Shown here piece by piece: positions 49,824 through 61,287 of a stretch of 64,000 nt of DNA; positions within the stretch are counted from its first letter, which is position 1; the number at the start of each line of letters is the position of its first letter. The stretch covers positions 619,098-683,097 of the forward strand of contig NZ_LUAV01000002.1 in NCBI RefSeq assembly GCF_002078505.1, in the 5' to 3' direction. The notes under the pieces are model-generated. The model saw only the letters and a list, made by a program, of their open reading frames with translations. It did no database searches and was not told where the DNA came from. The translations under genes were made by a program, and so were the position numbers. This DNA comes from Ensifer aridi. GTDB lineage: Bacteria > Pseudomonadota > Alphaproteobacteria > Rhizobiales > Rhizobiaceae.

Positions 49824-50735
49824 ATGGCGAAACTTGCCTCAGCCTTTGTCAGTCGGCTCGTCATCATCATTCCCTATGCCTGGCTTTTGTTCTTCTTTTT
49901 GATCCCCTTCTTCATCGTCTTCCGCATCTCGCTGTCGCAAACGACCGTGGCCATGCCGCCCTATACGCCAGTATTCGATCTGGCGGGCGGCTTTGCCGGT
50001 ATACTGGAGAAGGTGCGCGAGTTCTCCATGGACAATTACGTTTGGCTGACGGAGGACGTTCTCTATTTCAACGCCTATGTTTCGAGTGTCGTCATCGCCG
50101 CCGTCTCGACCTTCCTGACGCTCCTCATCGGCTATCCGATCGCCTATGGCATGGCGAAGGCGCCGCGCTCGCTCCGGCCGATGCTCCTGATGATGGTGAT
50201 ACTGCCCTTTTGGACGAGCTTTCTCATCCGCGTCTATGCCTGGATCGCCATCCTCAAGCCCGAGGGACTGCTGAATCAGTTCCTTATATCCGCCGGCATC
50301 ATCGATCAGCCGCTCATCATTCTCAACACGAACACGGCGATCTATATCGGCATCGTTTATTCCTATCTGCCCTTCATGGTGCTGCCGATCTACTCGGCGC
50401 TCGAGAAGATGGATCATTCGCTGATCGAGGCGGCTCAGGACCTCGGCTGTACGCCCATTGCGGCCTTCTGGCGCGTGACTTTCCCGTTGTCGCTTCCCGG
50501 CGTCGTCGCGGGCTGTCTGCTCGTCTTCATCCCGGCCGTCGGCGAATTCGTCATCCCCGATCTCCTTGGAGGCTCGGAAACGCTGATGATCGGCAAGACG
50601 TTGTGGAACGAATTCAACTCCAACCGCGACTGGCCGGTATCGTCGGCGGTGGCGATCATCCTCTTGCTCATCCTGGTTATCCCGATCGTCTATTTCCAGA
50701 ACGTCCAGGCCAAGGCCGATAGCGAGGGGAGGTGA
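49824..50735 (+). CDS. potH: Polyamine ABC transporter permease PotH-like
   Basis: Membrane subunit with six predicted helices. The EAA loop that contacts the ATPase is EAAQDLGCTPIAAFWRVTFP at about residues 201-220. An N-terminal helix (YAWLLFFFLIPFFIVFRI) and the LMMVILPFWTSFLIRVYAW segment are typical of PotH. 303 aa. Three bases separate it from potI. Confidence 0.92.
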   Translation: MAKLASAFVSRLVIIIPYAWLLFFFLIPFFIVFRISLSQTTVAMPPYTPVFDLAGGFAGILEKVREFSMDNYVWLTEDVLYFNAYVSSVVIAAVSTFLTLLIGYPIAYGMAKAPRSLRPMLLMMVILPFWTSFLIRVYAWIAILKPEGLLNQFLISAGIIDQPLIILNTNTAIYIGIVYSYLPFMVLPIYSALEKMDHSLIEAAQDLGCTPIAAFWRVTFPLSLPGVVAGCLLVFIPAVGEFVIPDLLGGSETLMIGKTLWNEFNSNRDWPVSSAVAIILLLILVIPIVYFQNVQAKADSEGR

Positions 50736-50738
50736 GAT

Positions 50739-51560
50739 ATGGAAAGGTGGTCTCGATTCAATATCGCTTCCGTCGTCCTCGGCTTCGGCTTTCTCTATCT
50801 GCCGATCGTGCTCCTGGTGATCTTCTCGTTCAACGAGTCGAAACTGGTGACGGTCTGGGCCGGCTTTTCCACCAAGTGGTACGCTCAGCTCTGGCATAAC
50901 CAGAGCCTCCTTGACGCGGCCTGGGTGACCATTCGGGTGGCGCTGATTTCGGCGACCTGCGCGACGGTTCTCGGCACTTTGGCGGCGCTCGCGCTGGTGC
51001 GCTACACGCGCTTTCGCGGCCGCGTCCTCTTTTCCGGCATGGTCTATGCGCCGCTGGTGATGCCGGAGGTGATCACCGGTCTGTCGCTGCTCCTGCTCTT
51101 CGTGGCGATCGGGTTTGACCGCGGCTTCTGGACGATCACGCTCGCTCACATCACCTTCACCATGTGTTTCGTCGCGGTCGTCGTGCAGTCGCGGCTCTTG
51201 AGCTTCGACCAATCGATCGAGGAGGCGGCGCTCGACCTCGGCGCGACGCCCGTCAGGACCTTCTTCGCAATCACCCTGCCGGTGATCGCGCCCGCGGTCT
51301 TTTCCGGCTGGGTGCTTGCCTTCACGCTGTCGCTCGACGACCTCGTCATCTCGAGCTTCACGACCGGGCCGGGGGCCACCACGCTGCCGATGAAGATCTA
51401 CAGCCAGGTTCGATTGGGTGTGACGCCGGAAATCAATGCGATCTGCACGATCCTGATCGGCATCGTCGCGCTCGGCGTGGTCATCGCGTCGATCGTTACC
51501 AAGCGGCGGGAAGTCCAGCGCGAGAGGGATGAGCGCGCGGCCTTTGCCGCGATTGGGTGA
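50739..51560 (+). CDS. potI: Polyamine ABC transporter permease PotI-like
   Basis: Second membrane subunit, six helices; the EAA loop EEAALDLGATPVRTFFAITL is at about residues 160-179, and SLDDLVISSFTTGPGATTLP is a PotI/PotC signature. 273 aa. Last gene of the pot run; its stop is 16 bases from the convergent AsmA-like gene. Confidence 0.92.
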   Translation: MERWSRFNIASVVLGFGFLYLPIVLLVIFSFNESKLVTVWAGFSTKWYAQLWHNQSLLDAAWVTIRVALISATCATVLGTLAALALVRYTRFRGRVLFSGMVYAPLVMPEVITGLSLLLLFVAIGFDRGFWTITLAHITFTMCFVAVVVQSRLLSFDQSIEEAALDLGATPVRTFFAITLPVIAPAVFSGWVLAFTLSLDDLVISSFTTGPGATTLPMKIYSQVRLGVTPEINAICTILIGIVALGVVIASIVTKRREVQRERDERAAFAAIG

Positions 51561-51576
51561 TGGCGCTGTTGCGCCT

Positions 51577-53403
51577 TCACTTCGGGCTGACGAGAACGGA
51601 AAGCGGAGAGATCACCGCATTCGGCCAGGAGCCGCCGACGAAGAACTGCAGCGGCGGGCTCGCCGCATCGGAGCTTCCAAGCGTTCCGGCGAGCGCCAGG
51701 CTGCCGTTGCGATAAGGGATGACGCCGGTGACAGACATGATACCGGAAGGGCCGACGAAGTCCGCCCGGTCGAGCCGGGCTGTGCCGCTGCCGAAGCTTG
51801 CCTCGATATCGGCCGACTGGAATTCGAAGGTGCCCTCGCTTGCTTCCGAAAGCGAGAAGAATTCGCCCTTGCGGATAAGGTCCGTGAAGGCGTGGACGTC
51901 GAAGCCGCCGAGGCTGCCATTCGTGAGCGAATAGGTGATATGGCCGAAGACATCGGCAATGCCGGCCTCCCAGAAGGCGCGGCCGGTGGCAATATCGATG
52001 TTGAGCATGCCTCTGCCCGTCGGGACCGGGCCCCGGAGCCCGAAGCTGTCTAGCACGGCCGCGAAATCGGCATTCTTCAGGCTGATCTGCAGCTTGCCAC
52101 CTTGCTCCAACCCCTTCTCCGACAACACCGCGCGACCGCTCAAGGTACCGTTCGCATAGGTGCTGTCGCCTATGTCGAGCGAGGCGCGGTTGCCGTCGAT
52201 CATGACGCCCGCGGCGACGTCGGTCAGATGCAAGGGGCCCACAAGGACCTCCTCGGATGAAAGCCGGAGATCCGTGCGCCAGGCGCCGACAAGGGCTCGC
52301 GCCGTTCGCAACAGCCGGTCGTCGCCTTCAACGGGCATCAGTGCTGCAGGCGGCAGGCCGTTGAGGTCGATGCGATCGAAGGCGAGCGTTCCCTCGATCT
52401 GCGGCGTTCCGCCGGCCGGCAGCGCGATGTCCAGGAGGCCGGTCGCGGTCGCACCGCCGAGCGTAAGCTGCAGCTCCTCCAGCTTCAGCGCCTTTTCGCC
52501 GGTCGTCACTCTGGTATCGATGCTGAAGCCGCCGGCCGGGAGCGTCGCGTCCGATGCCCCTCGATACCATGCAACGAGGCTGGCAAGCGAGGAAGCGGAC
52601 ATCTGCAGATGACCGGAGGCGAACGGCTGCATCGAAAGGTTGCCGACGCCCTCGAAGGAGAAGGTGAGGGGAGCCGACGTCAGCGACGTCTTGAGGCCGG
52701 CGTCGCGCCTGGCAAAGAGGGCGAGCGGATTCTCGCAGACGAACGCCCAGGCCACTTCCTCACCGCTGACGGTCGTCGAGAACTGCGCGCTCAATCGCTC
52801 TTCGAAGGAAGGCCATTTGACGGTACCGGAGATTCCGGCGATGTCGATGCCGCCGCCGTCGCTCGCCATGCTGTCGAGCACGCGAAGCCGTCCGTTCTCG
52901 ATCGTAATGTCGCCGAACGGGCGCTCCTGGTTCGGCCTTGCCGTTTCGGGCGCCACGAGCCAGCGCGGCTTTTGCCAGTTGACGGCACCATCCGCCCTGC
53001 GTTCGATCGTGATCACCGGATCGACGAGCGTGATCTCGTCAAACGCCTGTTCGCCGCGAAGGGCAGAGAGCAAGCTGAACGAAGCAGTGATGCGGCCGAT
53101 CTCCGCAAGCGGACGCGGATCGGGGCCGGTCGACACGATCGTGGCTGCCGGGAGCGTCAGTTCCGGATCGGGCCAGAATCGGATTTCCGGCTCTCCCCTG
53201 ATCCTGCTTTTGCCTCCCGACCAGGCATCGAGCATCTGTTCCATCGTCACGCGAGCGTCGGTCGTCGGGACAAGCAGCGGCAGCACCGCATTATAGGCGA
53301 CGGCAAGGCCGATGCCGGTGACGGCCGACCAGACAAAATGGCGACGGCCGAGCCGCGACCATAGGCGCGAACCGCGCAATATCTGCAGGAACTCTCTCTT
53401 CAT
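51577..53403 (-). CDS. AsmA-family protein (608 aa)
   Basis: An N-terminal membrane segment (about residues 20-45, HFVWSAVTGIGLAVAYNAVL) anchors a large periplasmic beta-rich region. The C-terminal part (about 440-590) has AsmA_2 features (LRGPVPTGRGMLNIDIATGRA, then FDVHAFTDLIRKGEFFSLSEAS). AsmA-like proteins are now thought to bridge inner and outer membranes for lipid transfer; role here unknown. Start ATG 53403 gives a sensible anchor; ATG 53460 would add 19 residues. Divergent from acsA2. Confidence 0.78.
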   Translation of the reverse strand: MKREFLQILRGSRLWSRLGRRHFVWSAVTGIGLAVAYNAVLPLLVPTTDARVTMEQMLDAWSGGKSRIRGEPEIRFWPDPELTLPAATIVSTGPDPRPLAEIGRITASFSLLSALRGEQAFDEITLVDPVITIERRADGAVNWQKPRWLVAPETARPNQERPFGDITIENGRLRVLDSMASDGGGIDIAGISGTVKWPSFEERLSAQFSTTVSGEEVAWAFVCENPLALFARRDAGLKTSLTSAPLTFSFEGVGNLSMQPFASGHLQMSASSLASLVAWYRGASDATLPAGGFSIDTRVTTGEKALKLEELQLTLGGATATGLLDIALPAGGTPQIEGTLAFDRIDLNGLPPAALMPVEGDDRLLRTARALVGAWRTDLRLSSEEVLVGPLHLTDVAAGVMIDGNRASLDIGDSTYANGTLSGRAVLSEKGLEQGGKLQISLKNADFAAVLDSFGLRGPVPTGRGMLNIDIATGRAFWEAGIADVFGHITYSLTNGSLGGFDVHAFTDLIRKGEFFSLSEASEGTFEFQSADIEASFGSGTARLDRADFVGPSGIMSVTGVIPYRNGSLALAGTLGSSDAASPPLQFFVGGSWPNAVISPLSVLVSPK

Positions 53404-53575
53404 TTCGATCGGATTGCCATCGCCTCGGTGAAGCCGTCTGGATAGGGCTTCAGCTTGCATAACGCAAATGCGGCTGACATGGAAATGTCGCCGCTACGAT
53501 GCCGTGGATTGGTGCGCATGCTGTTTATCTTGCGTTGCAGCATGATATAGAGAGGGCAGAGGAGTGGAGGACAGC

Positions 53576-55528
<1,953 letters not shown>

Positions 55529-55826
55529 TTGCGGCGCGGGAGGAGGCGGTTAACCTCTTCGCGCTTGCGAAATTAACCACGACCGCCGAGTTGTGGGGCG
55601 TTCGCTAAGATTATTGGAGTGCGAGGTAAGGTCTTGTTTACGTTTGGGCGGGCATGGTCAAGCCAACTTGACGCCGGTCAAGGGGCGGTGCGCAGGAGCG
55701 ATACCGGTGCCGGACATGACGTCGCCAGTTCTCCCGTATTTGTTGGTTAGCATCGACTTGTAAGGCGGCCTTTGAGCCGCCTCTTTTTTGCGCCCTGCCG
55801 CCCCCGCCCGCCTCCGGCCAAGGCCG
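55529..55826. other. Intergenic region ending in a terminator; possible small RNA
   Basis: No gene. An AT-rich part (about 55560-55645) could hold a promoter, and GC-rich inverted segments (CTTGACGCCGGTCAAG near 55668) precede the strong terminator at 55763. Either this is a long acsA2 3' UTR or a separate small transcript of up to 150 bases. I see no sequence match to a named RNA family. Confidence 0.4.
55763..55789 (+). terminator. Rho-independent terminator downstream of acsA2
   Basis: AGGCGGC (55763-55769) and GCCGCCT (55776-55782) with a six-base loop, then C and six T (55784-55789). The T-run marks it as plus-strand. It is 235 bases past the acsA2 stop. Confidence 0.85.
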
Positions 55827-57605
55827 TCAGGGGCGGCGCTCGAGCGACCGCGACACCAGCACGACCGGGATCATCCCGGCGATGACGATGATCATCGCGG
55901 CGACGGACGCATCCTCCACCTTGGCGCGGGAGGCGTCCTCGTAGACCAATGTCGCGAGCGTGTTGAAGTTGAAGGGGCGCAGCATGATAGTGGCAGAGAG
56001 CTCCTTCATCGTCTCGATGAAAACGAGCAGGGCAGCCGTCAGCACTGCCGGCCGCATCATCGGCAGGAGCACCGAGCGCAGCGTCTGGCCGCTGGTGCGT
56101 CCGAGCGCGCGCGCGGCCATGTCGAGATGTGGCGACAATTTCTGGAATCCGGCCTCGAGCGTGCCTTCCGCCATCGTCAGGAAGCGGACGGTGCAAGCGT
56201 AGACGATCGCAAAGCCGGTGCCACTCATGAGAAGACCTGTTGATATGCCGAACAGGCTCCGCAGCTCGGCATCGACGGCATTGTCGAGCGCTGCGAGCGG
56301 AAAGAGCACGCCGATCGCGAGCACCGTGCCGGGTACGCCGTAACCGAAGGAGGCGAGCCGGCCGGCGACATCGGTTACCCGCGAACGGCCAGTGCGGGCG
56401 GCATAGGCGAGCACGAAGCCGAGCAGCACGCTGGCAAGTGCCGTGAGGCTCGAGACGATGATGCTGTGCAGGAGCGCGCTCAAGAGGCGCGGTTCGACGA
56501 ACAGATCGAGGCGCTTCATCGCATAGTTTCCGAGGATGAAGAAGGGAACCGCAAAGCCCGACAGGGTCGGCAGCATGCAGGCGGCCGTCGCTGCCCATTT
56601 CTTCCAACCGGAAAGCGGCAGCCTGGCGATGTCGTGGACGGCGGCGGTGGTCTTCTGACTGGAGAAACGCTGGCGGCGGCGGGCGGCGCGCTCGACCATC
56701 ATCAGAGCGATGACGAAGACCAGCATGATGCAGGCGATCTGCGCCGCGCCGCCGAGGCTGCCGCGGTTGAGCCAGGTGTCGAAAATCGAGAAGGTCAGGG
56801 TCTGAACACCCAGAAACTCGACCGCGCCGATATCGTTCAGCGTCTCCATCGCAACGAGGGTGAGTCCGATCATGATCGCCGGCCGCGCCATCGGAAGCTG
56901 AATGCGGAAAAACACCTTCAGCGGCCCCGCGCCGAGCGTCCGTGCCACATCTGCTGCCGCCCGGCCCTGCATCAGGAACATCGATCGGCAGGCAAGGTAG
57001 ATATAGGGGTAGAGCACCGAACTCAGCACCAGCACCGCGCCGCCGAGCGATCGTATATCGGGAAACCAGTAATCCCGGCTCGTCTGAAATCCGAACAGTG
57101 CCCGGACGAGGCCCTGCACCGGGCCGGTGAAGGTAAGAAGTTCGCCGAAGGCGTAGGCCGACAGATAGGCGGGTATGGCGAGCGGCAACACCAGCGCCGC
57201 GGAGAGAAAACGGCGCAGTGGAAATTCGCAGGTTGCCACCAGCCATGCGGTGAGAACGCCGATAACGGCGGTGGCCGCGCCCGTCAGCGTCACGAGCAGC
57301 AGGGTTCGGCCGGTAGCACGGGGGATGACGTTTTCTACGAGGTGCGGCCAGTCCGCGCTCCCGCCGGAAACGGCAAGCCAGGCGATGGCAAGGATCGGCA
57401 TCAGTACGATCGCCGAGGCGAGGCCGGCCCAGGTGGCGAGCAGCGGGTGGTGAAGGCCGGTGCCGGATCTGGCGTAGCGCCGCCTGAGGCTTTTGGAAGT
57501 TGGGTACAAACGATCCGTCCGAAGCGCTATGCCGATCGATCTTGATGAGTAGCGGGTGCGGGCGGAAACCGCGCACCTTTCCTCATCCCGCTCAGGAACC
57601 TGCAA
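55827..57605 (-). CDS. Iron(III)-type ABC transporter permease, FbpB-like (up to 592 aa)
   Basis: Fused double permease: two repeats of about six helices each, with two EAA-type loops (DVARTLGAGPLKVFFRIQLP at about 215-234 and AARALGRTSGQTLRSVLLP near 500). This matches FbpB/SfuB/ThiP-like importers for iron or other cargo. No binding protein or ATPase gene is beside it. The start is uncertain: there is no early ATG; TTG 57605 and TTG 57509 are candidates, the latter beginning near YPTSKSLRRR just before the first helix. Confidence 0.8.
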   Translation of the reverse strand: MQVPERDEERCAVSARTRYSSRSIGIALRTDRLYPTSKSLRRRYARSGTGLHHPLLATWAGLASAIVLMPILAIAWLAVSGGSADWPHLVENVIPRATGRTLLLVTLTGAATAVIGVLTAWLVATCEFPLRRFLSAALVLPLAIPAYLSAYAFGELLTFTGPVQGLVRALFGFQTSRDYWFPDIRSLGGAVLVLSSVLYPYIYLACRSMFLMQGRAAADVARTLGAGPLKVFFRIQLPMARPAIMIGLTLVAMETLNDIGAVEFLGVQTLTFSIFDTWLNRGSLGGAAQIACIMLVFVIALMMVERAARRRQRFSSQKTTAAVHDIARLPLSGWKKWAATAACMLPTLSGFAVPFFILGNYAMKRLDLFVEPRLLSALLHSIIVSSLTALASVLLGFVLAYAARTGRSRVTDVAGRLASFGYGVPGTVLAIGVLFPLAALDNAVDAELRSLFGISTGLLMSGTGFAIVYACTVRFLTMAEGTLEAGFQKLSPHLDMAARALGRTSGQTLRSVLLPMMRPAVLTAALLVFIETMKELSATIMLRPFNFNTLATLVYEDASRAKVEDASVAAMIIVIAGMIPVVLVSRSLERRP

Positions 57606-57646
57606 ACTGGTTCCGAACGCTCAACATTTCCTTACAGCATTCGTGT

Positions 57647-60600
57647 TCAGTTCGCCAAGACGCGTTGCGACGGAAAGGATATTTCGACGAGCGTGCCCTC
57701 GTTCGGTGCGGAGCTGATGGCGAATTGGGCGCGGTTCGCCTCCGTCATCGCCTTCGTCAGCGGCAGGCCGAGGCCGGTGCCGTCGCCGCGCTTGCGGCCG
57801 CCGGTGGTAACCTGCCGGAACGGCTTCATCGCCTGGTCGAGCTCGTTACGGCTCATGCCGATGCCCGTGTCGCGAATCCTGAGAATAACGCTGCCGTTCC
57901 CCTCGTAAGACGTCGATACGACGATCTGGCCGCCCGACGGCGTGAAACGGATGGCGTTTGCCAGGATGTTGAGCGCGATCTGCTTGATCGAGCGGCCGTC
58001 GGCCACCACCTCGGGCACAGAGGCCGAAAGCGAGGTTCGGATGATGACGCGCTGGCTATTGGCCTGCGGCTGCACCAGCGAGACCGCCTCAGAGACGGCC
58101 TCGTTGAGGTCGACGGCGCTGAAATCGAGATCCATCTCGCCGGCCTCGATCTTAGAGATGTCGAGCAGATCGTTGACGATGTCGAGGACGTGCCGCCCCG
58201 ACCGGCCGATATCGCCGGCATATTCGATGTAGCGCGGATGGCCGATGGGACCGAAGTGCTCGCTCGCCATCATGTCGGAGAAGCCGATGATGGCGTTGAG
58301 CGGCGTGCGGATTTCGTGACTTACCCGTGCCAGGAACTCCGTCTTGTGGGCGTTCGCCGTCTCGGCGGCACGCTTGGCGTTGCGCAATTCCTCCTCGGTT
58401 CGCTTCCATTGGGTAATGTCGCGGATGACGGCGCAGTAGCCGTTCGAGGAGGAGAGACGTCCGATGGTCATGAACAGCGGGATGAAGCCGCCGGCGGCCT
58501 CGCGGCCGATCACCTCCCGGCCGTCGTTGAGCACGCTTGCGACACCGTGGCCGGAGAGGCCCTGGAGATAGTCGATCACCGCCTTCTGGCTCTCGTGCGC
58601 GAAGAGGGCGGCAAACGGCTTCCCGCGCATCTCGTCTTCGTCATAGTTGAAGAGGGCGCTTGCCGAGCGGTTCATCGTGCGAATGTCGCCGTCCTGGCCA
58701 AGGACCACGACGCCGTCGGTGGCGGTCTCCAGGATTGAGCGGAGCTCGTCGATCTCCGTCCGAAGGCGGGCTTCCTCTCTCGCTGCGCGATCGTCGCCTT
58801 GGCGCGCCTGCTTCTCGGCATCGCCTCCGCTCGCAGCCGTGAGCGCAAGCATGAGTGCGCCCTTTCCTTCCCATCGGATCGAATGCAGATGGGCGTTGAC
58901 CGGCATGGTCTCGCCGTCCTCGCGGATCAGCGTCATCGTTCCGTCCGGCCGCTCCGCGCCGACGTGCTCCGCCTGCGCGAAAAGCGCTTCGAGCCCGCCT
59001 TGCCGTCCGAAGGCTTCGACATCGGGATAGCCGGTCAGGCGTAGGAACTCCGTATTGGCATGAAGCAGCTCGTCGCCATGGTGAACGAGGAGGGCGATAG
59101 GCAGGCTGTCGAGAGTCTCGCTGCTCATGCCGACAGCCGTGCGTGCGGCGGGGCCGGGCTCGTCTTCCGCTTGCTTCGCGTCGTAGGGAACGCTCGCCGC
59201 CTCAGGCAAGTCGGCCTGATCGCTCACCGGTGTGTTGGTGGATGTGTCCTCCGGCGGCACCGTTTCCACAACGGATGGGCTTTCAGCTTCGTCTTCCTCA
59301 GGCGCAACGGGGGGAGGGGCGCCGAAATGTTCGCCGAGCTGCCGTGCGATCTCGCGGAAGGCCGCCTGTTCGCCGCGCGTCAGCGCCCCGGGCCCAGCCG
59401 ACCGGCGCTCGTCAAGGTCGATGACTTTGTCGGGCGCTGCCCGGTCCGGCATGTCGACGATGCGCAGCGCAGGCCGTTCGCCGCGGAACGGGTCTTCAGC
59501 CACATCGGGCGGAGTTGCCGCGACGCCCCCAGTTTCCGGTTCTGCAGCCGGCGATGCCTCCGCGGCAGTGATCTCGGCGGCTCCCTCTGCACCCGCCTCG
59601 TCGGAGCTCTCGGCGAGCGCCTCGGTCCGGTCGGCGTCGGGAGTCTCAGCCGTGGTGTCTTCCCGATGGGCGGGCTCGATGCCGGCGAGCGACAGGCCGG
59701 TCCCCTTTTCGTCCGGCATGGCGTCGGCGATCCTCACGATGCCGAAACCGCGGAAGCCGTCGAACTCGCGCGAGCGCGAATAGGTCGGAAGGGCCGCGAG
59801 ATCGACGGGAACTTTGAGGTTCGTCCCCTCTACCGGCCAGAGGATGGTCTTGCCGGACCAGGTGTCGCGGCGATGCAGAAGCTCGTCGATCTTGTGGTCG
59901 GGATCGAGATCGTAGCGCGCCGCAAGCTCGGCGAAGGTCACCCCGATCACGTCGGCCGCCCTCGGACCGACGGCCGATGCGAACTCCTCGGAGATTTCGC
60001 TGAAGCGGCCTTCCGCGTTGATCTTCCAGACGAAGCGCACGGCGCGCCCACCGGCCGCGAAGACGAAGTCGGACGCGTCCGCTTTTGCCGCAGGCCCTGT
60101 CGCTTCCGGTTCCGAGGCCTTTTCGCGTTCCGTCGCTTCCGCCGTTCCCTCGTTGGGCTCAGGGACCGGTTCTCCTTGGAGCTCCGCCGGCGCGTCGAGC
60201 GGCTCATCGTCATCGGCCGTCACGGCCGGCTCGGGATCCGGTGCCGCTTCGGAATTATCGGCGAGCGTCGAAGCCTGGGCGGCTTCAGCCGCTGCGGCGC
60301 GCGGCGCTGCGTCGTTTTGCCCGTCAAGTTCCGCTGCAGGCGTGGCGTCGCCGGCCTGAGGCTCGGCGGCCGCCTCTCCGGTTTCGGGCTCATCGAGAAT
60401 GGCCTCCACGGCGAAGAGGAGGTGAAGCGCCGGGTAGTCGGAAATCTTGCCGATTGCCGCCGGCAGCCGCCCCTTTTCGGTCGCCACCGGACGCTTGATC
60501 AACCGGTCCCTGTCGCGCGCGACGGCCGAAACGAGTGCGCGGCGGGTCTCCGCCGGCAGCCCCAGGCCTTCGAAACCCGCTGACCGGGCAATGACATCGC

Positions 60601-61060
60601 CTTCGCCGTCGAGCACGGCCATGTGCGTATCCGGGCCGTCGAGCCCCGCGATCATCGCCTGAGCCCGCTCCTCGGTCGAAAGCGTCCTGCCGTTGCGCGG
60701 CGCGGTGAAGAGAATGGCGTCCTCGCCCGGCCGGATGCGGATCACTTCCACGGCGGCATTGAGCGGAAGCCGCCGGAAGCCGGAGGCGATCCTTATCAGC
60801 AATTGCCGGCGATCGCCGACGGCGGCAAGCTGTGATGCCGCGGCGTGCAACTGGCGAAGCGAAAGGTCGTTCGGATCCAGGGTGGTATCGATGAAATCAT
60901 AGACCGAAGTCACGCCGAAGAGCCTTGCGCCCTGATCATTGGCCCACAGTACCCGCGTGAGATCCTTCGAAAACAGGACGGACGCATCGCCCTGAGCAAA
61001 ATGCTCCCGCACCCGTGCGTGCACGGCAATGTCGATGAAGGGATACTGTCTTGCGGGCAT
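57647..61060 (-). CDS. cbrA: PAS-containing sensor histidine kinase CbrA
   Basis: Cytoplasmic histidine kinase which in S. meliloti affects succinoglycan, motility and symbiosis through the DivK-CtrA cell-cycle pathway. A PAS-like N-terminal part (1-215) is followed by long acidic, alanine-rich linkers (about 215-345 and 445-640), further PAS domains (about 345-430, 650-730 and 770-890), the dimerisation domain with phosphoacceptor H915 (RVSHEIRTPLNAIIGF) and an ATPase domain with GIGMSRNEL and GTGLGLPLTKAM. No membrane helix is seen. 1137 aa. A TTAA-N7-TTAA site lies 31-45 bases before the start. Confidence 0.93.
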   Translation of the reverse strand: MPARQYPFIDIAVHARVREHFAQGDASVLFSKDLTRVLWANDQGARLFGVTSVYDFIDTTLDPNDLSLRQLHAAASQLAAVGDRRQLLIRIASGFRRLPLNAAVEVIRIRPGEDAILFTAPRNGRTLSTEERAQAMIAGLDGPDTHMAVLDGEGDVIARSAGFEGLGLPAETRRALVSAVARDRDRLIKRPVATEKGRLPAAIGKISDYPALHLLFAVEAILDEPETGEAAAEPQAGDATPAAELDGQNDAAPRAAAAEAAQASTLADNSEAAPDPEPAVTADDDEPLDAPAELQGEPVPEPNEGTAEATEREKASEPEATGPAAKADASDFVFAAGGRAVRFVWKINAEGRFSEISEEFASAVGPRAADVIGVTFAELAARYDLDPDHKIDELLHRRDTWSGKTILWPVEGTNLKVPVDLAALPTYSRSREFDGFRGFGIVRIADAMPDEKGTGLSLAGIEPAHREDTTAETPDADRTEALAESSDEAGAEGAAEITAAEASPAAEPETGGVAATPPDVAEDPFRGERPALRIVDMPDRAAPDKVIDLDERRSAGPGALTRGEQAAFREIARQLGEHFGAPPPVAPEEDEAESPSVVETVPPEDTSTNTPVSDQADLPEAASVPYDAKQAEDEPGPAARTAVGMSSETLDSLPIALLVHHGDELLHANTEFLRLTGYPDVEAFGRQGGLEALFAQAEHVGAERPDGTMTLIREDGETMPVNAHLHSIRWEGKGALMLALTAASGGDAEKQARQGDDRAAREEARLRTEIDELRSILETATDGVVVLGQDGDIRTMNRSASALFNYDEDEMRGKPFAALFAHESQKAVIDYLQGLSGHGVASVLNDGREVIGREAAGGFIPLFMTIGRLSSSNGYCAVIRDITQWKRTEEELRNAKRAAETANAHKTEFLARVSHEIRTPLNAIIGFSDMMASEHFGPIGHPRYIEYAGDIGRSGRHVLDIVNDLLDISKIEAGEMDLDFSAVDLNEAVSEAVSLVQPQANSQRVIIRTSLSASVPEVVADGRSIKQIALNILANAIRFTPSGGQIVVSTSYEGNGSVILRIRDTGIGMSRNELDQAMKPFRQVTTGGRKRGDGTGLGLPLTKAMTEANRAQFAISSAPNEGTLVEISFPSQRVLAN

Positions 61061-61090
61061 GAGCAGGCCTATTGACGGATCGCTTGCGCG

Positions 61091-61105
61091 TTAACACTCT
61101 ATTAA
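61091..61105 (-). promoter_or_regulatory. CtrA-like site upstream of cbrA
   Basis: TTAACACTCTATTAA is an exact TTAA-N7-TTAA pair ending 31 bases before the cbrA ATG. Since CbrA signals toward CtrA, binding here would form a feedback loop. Inferred from the motif alone. Confidence 0.5.
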
Positions 61106-61160
61106 TATCCGCCCCTCCAGCAAGGGTCCAGCAACGGCCCGTTCTCCGTAACGCCTTTTG

Positions 61161-61215
61161 CCGCACAAGGTTAATGGATATCTTGTGCGGTGCACAATTT
61201 TGTTGCAATGCACAA
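61161..61215 (+). promoter_or_regulatory. Clustered TTGTGC/GCACAA operators upstream of phasin gene
   Basis: CCGCACAAG (61161-61169) and CTTGTGCGG (61182-61190) are perfect inverted repeats; TTGTGC-GGT-GCACAA (61183-61197) is another, and TTGTTGCAATGCACAA follows at 61200-61215. TGC/GCA-rich sites of this kind are bound by PhaR (AniA), the PHB-responsive repressor of phasins. Assignment is by motif type and gene context. Confidence 0.6.
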
Positions 61216-61287
61216 TAAGATCGGCTATAGGATAGGCATCAACCGAAACGGCGCCTCTGAAGAGGGCCACACCAAGGAGCGCATGCC

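Noticed and set aside
55747..57576. 609-codon minus-strand frame overlapping the permease gene
   Set aside because: The other minus frame (55827-57605) encodes twelve hydrophobic helices with EAA loops; this one is arginine-rich and featureless.
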